In this document: piece by piece, positions 55,590 to 64,000 of the stretch | How the letters are laid out: every line of letters begins with the position of its first letter | Position numbering within the stretch: position 1 is the stretch's first letter | Assembly (NCBI GenBank): GCA_015143295.1 | Contig: CM026556.1 | Location: 20,708,547-20,772,546 of the forward strand | From: Tetracentron sinense | Taxonomy: Eukaryota; Streptophyta; Magnoliopsida; Trochodendrales; Trochodendraceae | DNA: 64,000 bases | Reading direction: 5' to 3' | The notes under the pieces: model-generated | The model's database searches: none | Seen by the model: the letters and a program-made list of their open reading frames with translations, nothing else | What the model was told of the DNA's origin: nothing | Made by a program: the position numbers and the translations under genes

Positions 55590-56480
55590 GTGTTCAATAA
55601 AACTTCTTTAATTGTTGAAGAATCTATGCATGTTATTTTTTATGAATCAAATCCTTTTAAATCTAAAAATCTTGAAGATGATGATCAAACTAACAAACTA
55701 GATAACCTATCTAAGGATATAGCAAACTTGGAAATCAACAACGAAGAAAATGCAATTCAAGATAACCCTATTAACTTAGAAGAAAATGAAATTCATCTAC
55801 CCAAGGCATGGAGATTAATTAAAGATCATCCTAAAGAACAAATTCTTGGTAATATGGATCAAGGTGTAAGAATTATAAGAAACATATATAATAACTTTGC
55901 ATTCCTCTCTCAAATTGAACCTAAGAATGCTCTTGAAGCAATTAATGATGAATCTTGGGAAATAGCTATGCAAGAAAAGTTAAACCAATTTGAAAGAAAT
56001 CAAGTATGGAATTTAGTACCTAGACCTAAAAGCAAATCTATAATAGGTACTAAATGGGTCTTTAGAAATAAAAAGGATGAAGAAGAAAATATTGTTAAAA
56101 ATAAAGCTAGACTAGTAGCTCAAGGTTACAATCAAGAAGAGGAAATTGATTATGATGAAACTTTTGCCCATATTGCTAGACTTGAAGCTATTAGGATGTT
56201 ATTTGCTTATGCTTGTTATAAGGATTTTAAACTTTATCAAATGGATGTTAAAAGTGCTTTCTTAAATTGATTTATTTCTGAAGAAGTATATGTAGAACAA
56301 CCGCCTTGTTTTGAAAATCACAAAATGCCTAATCATGTTTTCAAACTCACGAAAGCTCTCTATGGTTTAAAGCAAGCTCCTGCAGCTTGGTATGATAGAC
56401 TTAGTGATTTTCTACTTGAAAAATAGTTCATTAGAGGTAAAATTGATACCACCCAATTTATTAAATCAAAAAACAATGAT
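55590..56480 (+). pseudogene. Sirevirus-like reverse transcriptase region
   Basis: RVT_2-type text: [70 protein letters not shown] and [20 protein letters not shown]. Not functional in this copy. Confidence 0.85.
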
Positions 56481-57338
56481 ATGCTAACCTTCTTCCTTGG
56501 ACTTCAAATCAAGCAATCTAAAGAAAGCATTTTCATAAGTCAATGCAAATACACTAGAGAACTGCTAAAGAAGTTTGGTATGGACAACTCAAAGAATGCT
56601 GATATTCCTATGAGTCCAACCACAAAGCTTGATAAAGATGAAAAAGGCTTAAATGTGGAAGAAACAAAGTATCAAGGTATGATTGGTAGTTTACTATATT
56701 TAACTGCTAGTAGGCCTGATATTCTGTTTAGTATTTGTATGTGTGCTAGATTTCAAGCTAATCCTAAAGAATCACACATGACTGCTATCAAAAGAATATT
56801 TAAATACTTAATTAGAACAATTGATCTAGGACTTTGGTATCCTAAGAACACAACATTAGAACTAGTGAGTTATTCTGATGCAGACTTTGCTGGCTGCAAA
56901 GTTGATCGGAAAAGCACTAGTGGCTCATGTCACTTCTTAGGACACTCCTTAGTTTCATGGTCTTATAAAAAACAAAACTCTGTAGCTCTATCGATAGCTG
57001 AGGCTGAATATGTAGCAGCTAGGAGTTGTTGTGCTCAAACATTATACATGAAACAACAATTAGAAGACTTCAAATTATTTTATGATAAGATTCCAATTAA
57101 ATATGATAACACAAGTGCAATATGTATGACAAAGAATCCAATCAAACATTTAAGAACAAAACATATTGAAATAAGATATCATTTCATAAGGGATCATGTT
57201 CAAAATGGAGATGTAATGTTGGAATTTGTTGAAACTGACAACCAACTTGCAGACATTTTCACTAAACCTCTCCCCTATGAAAGATTCAACAAGTTAAGGA
57301 GAGAATTAGGCATGGCTAATCTTGATGACATCAATTGA
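56481..57338 (+). pseudogene. Sirevirus-like RT tail and RNase H
   Basis: One long continuous piece: FFLGLQIKQSKESIFISQCK, GMIGSLLYLTASRPDILFSI, then RNase H text SYSDADFAGCKVDRKSTSGS, SIAEAEYVAA and TKHIEIRYHFIRDHVQNGD, ending ELGMANLDDIN. Confidence 0.9.
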
Positions 57339-57527
57339 AACATATGCCTAAAGAAGAACATAGTAAAATCTTTATGTGAGAATTGATTGATCTTGCTTGT
57401 GCCATCTCATAACTTGATATGCAGTTTCTCATGTTTTAAAATGGCCTAAAAACAATTATAAAAAGTTTTTAATGCTTTGGAAATCCATCCTGTAAGCAAA
57501 ATTTGAAATTTTCAAAATTTTGCCTGG

Positions 57528-57715
57528 ACTCGTCGAGAAGTCCTCTCCACTCGGCGACGAGTGAGTTACAAGTTTTTCAACTTTGTGTTTCAGGTGCCAC
57601 TCGACGACGAGTCAGTACTACTCAGCGATGAGTATGTTGATTTTCCTTCAGGTTTTGAAGCCACTCGACGACGAGTTTGACCTACTCACCGACGAGTGCC
57701 CTCGAGACTATAAAT
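57528..57715 (+). promoter_or_regulatory. Candidate internal promoter upstream of the extra Sirevirus frame
   Basis: Six ACTCG-CGACGAGT-type palindromes at 57528, 57549, 57599, 57620, 57663 and 57684, arranged as three pairs with exactly 21 bp between members, the spacing of the first LTR pair. TATAAAT follows at 57709-57715 in GAGACTATAAATTT, close to CAGACTATAAATAG of the 3' LTR (60890). The ATG of the extra frame is at 57826, leaving a plausible leader of about 85 nt. Confidence 0.55.
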
Positions 57716-57825
57716 TTCAACCTAGATTTTTCACTATTCACTATTCCATTGTTCAAAATCCCCTTTCCCTCGCAATCCTCTACCCTCAAATCTTCTTCCT
57801 AACCTTCCAACCTCCTTCAAATCTC

Positions 57826-59796
57826 ATGGCTCCTCGCATGAAGAACCCCTCTTTTCCAAAGAAGAAGACCAAGGCATCGGAGAAAGGAAAGAAGAAATTT
57901 GGGGAATCATCTCAAAGTCAAGCCCCCTCCCATGAAGAATCTCTCGAACTATTCAAGACTCCAGCAACAAAAGAGAACTATACGAGGTACTTCATCAAGC
58001 GGGAACCTGTCAATGGTAAAGTTCCCGATTTCGAATTTCTTAAGGGTATAGGGCTTGATTTCATAGTTTCAAAATTCCATACTCTTAAATGGCTTAAGTT
58101 CCTTGAACTCCATGAACCCATGTACCCTGATTTATGTAAACAATTTTATCTTTGACAAAACCGCCTAAAGTTTTCATTCTTATACCCATGGAAAACTTAT
58201 TTCCTTCAATGTGGAAGAACTTAGATCAATTTTGAAATTGCCAACCGGCACATTCCAAGAATACACCACAAATCAATGGGTTTCCCATGAGGGATTCATT
58301 GTCATTGAGGCATTAAAAGTGATGTGTGTCAATAAAGACATCACTAACCCATTCCTCCGAAGCTCAAGGATCTTACCCTTGATGCTCGCCTTGCACACCA
58401 CATCATTACATATGATATTATTCCCCGTGGTGGTGGCAGGGATTTCATTACTTTCTTTGATGTATTTTTAATTTGGTGCATCTTGACCACCCAGCACATA
58501 GACCTATCTTTCATCATTGTTAATGTGATGAAAGACACTGCCAAGAGGACCACAGGCAGACTTCCCTATGGTCTTGCTCTCACCAAATTGTTCAAACATT
58601 TCAAAATCCCTTTTGACTCTTATCAGGACAAAAAGTCCATCTCTGATTCTGATGTTTAGTCCAAGGCTACTATTATGAGAATGGGATACTCATATATAGA
58701 GTCTAGTAATGTTTGGGTCCCAAAATCCTAAACTATTCCTACCCCCACTCCTGCTGATGTTCCTGACATTTCCATCCCTCCATCTGTTCCTCCACCTTCT
58801 CACTCCACTCCTGTTGCTACTCATTCTCCTATCCTTCCTTCATCTCCTGTTGAGTCAGTAGTGCAGACAGAGGCAGCTGAAACGGTACCTGAGACAGAAA
58901 TTGCTGATCAGCCAGTTCATGATATAGAGGATGAGATAGCTATAGAGGCTGAGGCTGAGCCTGACTAGGGAGATATCCAGATTGATGTTCCTGAGTCTTC
59001 TCACAGACAAGGTTCAGACCATTTCGAGGATACAAGACACCATTTTGCTTCTCCTTCTAGGGCTGCACCTTCTAGTGAGCAGATGACTCTACTGACTGCC
59101 CAGGTTGCCTCCATGGCCTCCAGTATGGGGCATTTTCAGATGCAGATCAATCAGAGGATGCTTCAGTTCCAGGAATACCAGAGAGAGTTTTTGGAGAACT
59201 TTCAAGCTTCTCAGACAGCTCAGTTTGAGAGACTCTAGTCAAAGACTAGAGAGAGGCTTTCATCTCTAGAGTCAAAGATGGAGTTTGTTCAGTCAGAAGT
59301 GAAGGTCAGTGAGCCTAGATTGGCAGAGGTTGAAATGGCAGTAAATGTCATCAAGGATAGAGTGGACTCCATCATCACCATAATGCAGAAAAAATCTGAG
59401 GATGCCTCCATTGAGAGTGCAAAGCTTCTGGGAGATGTGACAAGCATAGGAAATGCTGTCAATGTCCAAGCTAGGTACATCCATCAAATGGCAAGTCTCT
59501 TAAATGATCAAGCTCCAGTAGTTGGAGTGATGGCAGCCAAGGTGGATCAGATTGCCTTAGACTCTGCCTCCACCTCTCAAAAGCTGGGATTTGTTCCTAT
59601 TCCCACAGAGGTCTACTTCCCTCCTCAGCCACCTCCTGCTTCCGCTTCAGCTCCTCCACAACAGCCTCCTCAAGCCACTCCTCCAGTGCCCCCTGCAGCT
59701 AATGTGATCTCATCTCCCTCTGAAGACCTGTCCAAGACCAAGTCAAAACAACCTACATCAAAGCTAGATAGGCCTACAAAAAGACAAAAGTTGTGA
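57826..59796 (+). pseudogene. Extra Sirevirus reading frame between pol and 3' LTR
   Basis: Starts MAPRMKNPSFPKKKTKASEK and includes KFHTLKWLKFLELHEPMYPD, like the plant-transposon/arabinogalactan-style proteins often called envelope-like in this lineage. The C-terminal part (from 59278) is a coiled coil (VNVIKDRVDSIITIMQKKSE), a Pro-rich stretch and a basic end RPTKRQKL. I see no signal peptide and no convincing membrane segment, and basic clusters at both ends look like nuclear-localisation signals. Broken in this copy. Confidence 0.7.
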
Positions 59797-60170
59797 TGAA
59801 GACCTTAAATTTTTGTTGTTTTCTTTTTATCCTAACTCTCATGTAACCTCTTACTCATATCTATGACATTTACATTGTTGTTTAGTCCGTCCTTTATTAA
59901 TTTTTTCATGTTGCCAAGAGGGAGAAAAATGTGAATGTATGCTCTTATGAATGATAATTATTGATTTTTTCCTTACTTGTTGATTCCAGAAGATAAGAAT
60001 CTTTGTTGAATGAATAATGTATGTTCTTGGAATTTGATCTATTACCTCTCTTAGCTTAAAAATTTTCATGCATTTGTTGAGGGGGAGCTATTCTCAAATT
60101 TTCAAAGATTTAGGGGGAGCTCACCCCCAAGTCATTCACATTATTATGTCATCATTTAAAAGGGGGAGAT
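59797..60170 (+). other. Multiple polypurine tracts before the 3' LTR
   Basis: GAGGGGGAGCT (60079-60089), TAGGGGGAGCT (60111-60121) and AAAAGGGGGAGAT (60158-60170). The last abuts the LTR and would prime plus-strand synthesis; repeated tracts are a Sirevirus trait. Confidence 0.75.
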
Positions 60171-61573
60171 TGTTTGCCTCAAGGGTACAACTCTAAGTAC
60201 CCTAGATTGTTTCGATGATAACACAATAATGAAATGACTCTTGATATACTAATAGTTTCTTTAAGTACGTAAAATTTCAGCAAAAGCAATACATGTCGAA
60301 TCAAAATTCAAGATACAAAGAATTGAAGAGCATAAGTCATCAAGGTCAAAGTCAAAGACTAATTCTTCTAAGAAGCACCAAAAGCTCAAAGTCAATGCAT
60401 GAAGATCTATCAAGAGTAAAGCTTCTTATAATTCAAGATTGAATATCATCTTTCATGAAGACTAGTGTCTAAGTTAAAGTGTCTAGGACCTTGTAAAGTC
60501 CTCAAGTTATTGGAAAAGAATTGCTCATTGAATACGTCAATAGACCCTAGGTGACCTAGTAACTTGGACATCATTCTTGGACCCTAAAAATGACTAAATT
60601 ATTGATTATCTAATTGCCTAGGAGACCTAGCATGATTCCCATCTTTTTGGTCTCATTACGATGAGTTTACTGAAAAATTTCAGTGAACTCATCGACGAGT
60701 ACAAGAGACTCATCGATGAGTGGGTGACACGAAAATGAAGCAATTGCTTCTGTCTCCACTCGGTGATGACTCAAGCCAAATTCCTTCTCACTCGTTGACG
60801 AGTGCCTATGGGAAAAACCTATAACGGCTATTTTTAAACGGCTAGTTCGCATTCAATGCAACTCCCAACTGCCATATTAATTGCCAGACTATAAATAGAG
60901 CTGATTTATGATAAAAATATATACTACTAAGGATTCCAATCACTGTTCTATTGATCATTCATCACTCACCAACTTCTAGCAATCAATACTCTGTTTTTGC
61001 ATTGAATATCCTGAAACCTAATCCCTCACTCATTGAACATTCAATTTCAATCTATCTTGAGAGATTGTAAACCTTGTATTCAATTCTTATCTAGCTCAAT
61101 TAAGGAGCTTTCAATTCGGATTGTAAATCCAAAAATCTCTGTTCTTATTGAAAGTCAAGAATCAGGGATTCTTGCACCCTGTTAAGAAGAGAGTCTTCTT
61201 GTATCCAAGAGAGAGTCTCTCTTGAAGAGGTTACTCCTTAGCCTGTAAAAGGATTGTTAAAGGTTCTTCCTGAGCCTGGAAAAAGATTGTAAGGCTTGTT
61301 CTCTACCGAAAAAGAAGAGTACGATTAGTGAATCGTGTGAAAATCATTGAAGCGGGATAGCTTAAAGGTGGGGACGTAGGCAAGTTGCCAAACCACGATA
61401 ACATATCTGGTGTCTGGTATCTCTATCCTTCTCTTTCTTTTATTATCTCTGAATTTAATTGGTAGTTGTTGTGATAAGTTTTAAATTCCGCAAATATCAC
61501 GTAAATTAAAATTTTTAATTTGCCATAAACCCTATTCACCCCCCCCCCTCTAGGGTCCATTCTCTGGGCATCA
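60171..61573 (+). mobile_element. 3' LTR of the Sirevirus-like element
   Basis: 1,403 bp, TGTTTGCCTC to GGGCATCA, with the palindromes (60687-60803), TATA box at 60890-60897 and the C-run near the end. Confidence 0.92.
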
Positions 61574-61731
61574 GGACCCTTCTAAGGCTATAGTACATTA
61601 TTAATTATGTTATAATACTCATGCAAAATTCTCAAAAGTTCCAAATTCTCATTTCATGAAAAATAGAGATTACAAATCACCATGCCTTGACACACATTCC
61701 AAGACATATACAAAAGTTCCAGGGTTCTACA

Positions 61732-62010
61732 TCCTCCCCTCTTATAAAAATTTCATCCTCGAAATTGGATGGTACTTGCATTACAAAATCAGAACAGAAT
61801 TACATGGTACATACAAAAGCCTATTCAAACAACTCTGGGTACTTCGCTTTGACTTCGACCTTACGCTCCTATGTGGCCTCTTCTCGAGCATGATGTTGTC
61901 ATTACATGAGAACCAAGGGAATATTCTTGTTACGAAGCACTTGAACTCTCTAATCCAATATCTGAACTGGATTTTCAACTAGAGTGAGATCCTCTCGGAT
62001 TGGCACCGTT
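61732..62010 (-). pseudogene. Gypsy 3' internal remnant (chromodomain end)
   Basis: Starts beside the LTR at 61731 with TCCTCCCCTCTTATAAAAAT, parallel to the inner edge of the Tekay LTR at 30300. On the minus strand it has the EDLTLVENPVQILD-like text corresponding to EDLTLVEQPARILDHKEQV of the Tekay chromodomain. The remainder is cut off by the LTR starting near 62011. Confidence 0.65.
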
Positions 62011-64000
62011 TGTTGGAATTGAGTGATTTTAGAACTATTACAAAGGTATTGGAACCCTCTTTGAGGTTCATGTTTAATGTTTTCCTTATTTTTAGTCTAA
62101 GCTAAGTCAAAAAATGGGTTTTTAGAGGTCTTGTCTGATGGAATTGCAGATCAGTCAACTTTGGGGATAATTTGGTCCATAAATGATAGGAAATTTGGAA
62201 ATTCTAAAATGCCAAAAATGTTCGTTTTCGAAAGAAGAATCCAACGCAAGTTGAATCGTCGAAATCTGATGAACGAGTCAAAAGTTATGGCCAAAATAGT
62301 AGAGTAGGTCAAAAAAAATCTGCAGAACACCAATCGCTCGGTCAGAAGTAGCGAACGATCGGTCCAAAACCGATTGATCGGTAGCTATCGACTGGTCCAA
62401 AATTTTGTATGGGAAAATTTTCCAGAGAGTGTTTTTGACTGATCGCACGATCATAAACACCAATCAATCGGTAGGCGACCGATCGCTCGGTCATAACCAC
62501 CGATCGATCGGTCTTTCGTGTTTTTGACAGAATTTTAGTAAGGACTTTTAGGTCTTTTCGTTCTCAACCCTTGGGGCTATAAATAGGGGGTCCTACTCGA
62601 GATATTAAAATACTCTACCTATTTCTAACCTAATTTGGAAAAAAGGGGGAGAAAACCTAGGGTTTTGAGAGAGGGGTTGCTTGGAGAAGAAGGAGATTAC
62701 TAGAAGATTGAGAAGAAAGCTTGGAGATCGCCCTCAAAGCTTCCCCAAATCACCTCGGGAGCGTTTTGAATCCAAGGGAAGGATTTCTAAGGTCGATAAA
62801 CCCTCTAACTCAACCCTATTATTGATGTTTTGTGAATATTGGTATAATGTAAATGATAGAAATGATAATTTGATTTGTTTTCCCTAATTAAGTATGGATT
62901 AAGCTTACTAGAGATGAAAATGGACTTATACTATGGATGGATTGAACGGAGGAAGGGAAATACTATGGAGGATTGGGATGAATGTATGGATATGTAGTAT
63001 GTTTGGATTGTGTGGATGGATGATGGTGTGATGGAATGTTAAGAATGGGAAAGGATAAAGTATCCATAATTAACGCACTCTAGATGTTTGTTGAAATGTC
63101 TAAGAATGATAAATATTAGTATGGTGCTTTTGATTATCAAGAAATTAAGTTAAATGAATATTGTGTTGTTATGATAAATTATGCTCTATTTACTTGTATG
63201 GTGATCGGTATTCGGGTAGGCCAAACCTTATAGGAAAATCCTCCACGTTGGGAATTCTCTAACTAGGGAGATGTAACTTAGCGGAGTTTCCTAATGGAAG
63301 ATTGAAATCTAAAGGATGACTCATTTGAATTCCAATCACGACACTCAAGCACACGTGCACTTGCATGGTAAGTATTCAAGTCTCATGAGTTCACTTGTCT
63401 TACAAGCATGCATGCATTGGATATGAACATGTTACGAATTATGCCATGAAAGAATGATCCCCCACTATGAACATCCACTCTACGCGTTGTCGCACTCATG
63501 TTATGCTATGAAAGAATGATCCCCCATTACGAACATCCACTCTATGCGTTGTCGAACACTATGAATTATGCGTTGCCGGGACAAAACACTATGATTTTGC
63601 ATTGTCGGGACAAACACACTATGAATCATGCATGTATGAGTCTATGCATATGTTAAGTTAAGTTCATGGATAAGAATTTCACGGGGTACATGAGTCAAGA
63701 TGATGTTATGACATGTTATATGCTCTGCACTCTGATTATGTCTATTCTATGTGAAATTGTTATGATTAAGCTTAGATAAACTGAGTTATAATATTGTTAT
63801 TGCTCATGCTATCTTATGTTGTTGTTAGTTTGTTTATCCACTGAGTATTCCATGCTCAGTTGACCTGTCATTGTCTTCAGGTTTAGGAGGAGAGCCGTGG
63901 ACTGAGGAGGTGTACGCCGAAGAGGGGGAAGAAGGTGAGCTTCCTGAGGAGGAGGCTAGGGATTTTGATAGTTATCCCTATTGAATAGTTTTAGTATTTC
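62011..64000 (+). mobile_element. Tekay-like LTR, sense plus, leaving the window
   Basis: From about 62011 (TGTTGGAATT) to the window end. Order: ATGTTCGTTTTCGAAAGAAG and CAACGCAAGTTGAATCGTCG blocks shared with other LTRs, palindromes (62325-62516), TATAAATA (62578-62585), donor-like CTAAG/GTCGAT (about 62790), two repeats of AAAGAATGATCCCCCA (63446, 63510) with GCGTTGTCG, the hairpin (63840-63859), TCTTCAG/GT (63875-63883) and an acidic frame with GEPWTEEVYAEE. The left limit is approximate because its first 140 bp resemble no other copy here. Confidence 0.65.
63840..63984 (+). promoter_or_regulatory. Conserved hairpin, acceptor-like site and acidic frame in LTR
   Basis: ACTGAGTATTCCATGCTCAG, then a pyrimidine-rich TGTCATTGTCTTCAG/GT and a frame reading GEPWTEEVYAEEGE to a stop after DSYPY (63982-63984). 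This copy lacks the ATG found in the others but keeps the acceptor-like site, which favours the spliced-exon reading of the conserved frame. Confidence 0.45.

Larger units (their letters stand above)
48864..61573 (+). mobile_element. Ty1/copia element of the Sirevirus type, broken
   Basis: LTRs at 48864-50251 and 60171-61573, target duplication GGACC (48859-48863, 61574-61578), primer site TGGTATCAGAG (50254-50264). Order gag, protease, integrase, RT, RNase H is that of Ty1/copia; an extra reading frame between pol and the 3' LTR, and three purine tracts ahead of that LTR (60079-60089, 60111-60121, 60157-60170), mark the Sirevirus lineage. About 10.4 kb without the nested solo LTR. Fossil with numerous breaks in gag, pol and the extra frame. 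About 3% LTR difference by eye over 450 bases suggests insertion roughly one to two million years ago. Confidence 0.92.
46644..61731 (-). mobile_element. Tekay-like LTR split by the Sirevirus-like element
   Basis: Left part 46644-48863, right part 61579-61731; about 2.37 kb without the insert. The outer end is TGTCGCAACC and the inner end GGGTTCTACA, after which the 3' end of a gypsy internal region follows (61732-62010), so this is a 3' LTR in sense minus. It has palindromes (48598-48760), TATA text TTTATAAA (48503-48510), minisatellite-like GAGGGAG-GTGGT repeats (47465-47610) and the hairpin and small frame (47092-46925). Closest relative here: 31885-34054. Confidence 0.85.

Noticed and set aside
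57583-57825. Start of the extra Sirevirus frame at the first ATG of the long open stretch
   Set aside because: That stretch overlaps the palindrome and TATA module; the ATG at 57826 starts the recognisable Lys-rich N-terminus.

Overview
The window is nuclear DNA of a flowering plant, most likely a eudicot. It is AT-rich, its one recognisable host gene has a short intron, and it carries plant-type Ty3/gypsy (Tekay/Del-like), Ty1/copia (Sirevirus-like), CACTA, MITE and SINE elements. Nearly everything is transposon-derived. The single host gene I can support is a plantacyanin (basic blue copper protein) at 14330-14949 on the minus strand, with two exons, a complete signal peptide and all four copper ligands.

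Layout. 1-4618: parts of three Tekay-like LTRs. 4619-9000: intergenic DNA with local duplications, one SINE with target-site duplication and a 178-bp satellite-like array (7606-8945). 9240-12600: CACTA subterminal relic, two related LTR relics and a short gypsy end fragment. 12600-18070: the plantacyanin gene with a MITE in its intron and another upstream of its TATA box, a perfect 73-bp inverted repeat, and a SINE cluster. 18075-24947: a complete-ended CACTA element (TSD AGG) that keeps the accessory transposase gene and a DUF4216 exon but lacks the catalytic domain; it hosts a 139-bp MITE. 26002-27722 plus 40097-40145: a foldback DNA element, split by a Tekay chromovirus (27723-40091, TSD ATAAC), which is itself split by a solo LTR (31885-34054, TSD AACTT). 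40150-46640: MITEs, a hAT-like repeat, simple repeats and an unclassified repeat. 46644-61731: another Tekay-like LTR split by a Sirevirus-like copia element (48864-61573, TSD GGACC), itself split by a solo LTR (50623-52950, TSD GGATG). 61732-64000: gypsy 3' internal remnant and one more LTR leaving the window. All retroelements are fossils.

The most interesting signals are inside the LTRs. (1) Clustered CG-centred palindromes, often spaced about 19-22 bp (two helical turns), occur in at least four LTR types, with different arm sequences. (2) A small acidic reading frame with the core PWVEEEY is kept in LTRs of several Tekay subfamilies, with mostly synonymous change in its core, next to a conserved 19-nt hairpin and a splice-acceptor-like AG/GT. 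(3) The Sirevirus-like element has, directly upstream of its extra 3' reading frame, palindrome pairs with the same 21-bp spacing as its LTR plus a TATA box: a candidate internal promoter.
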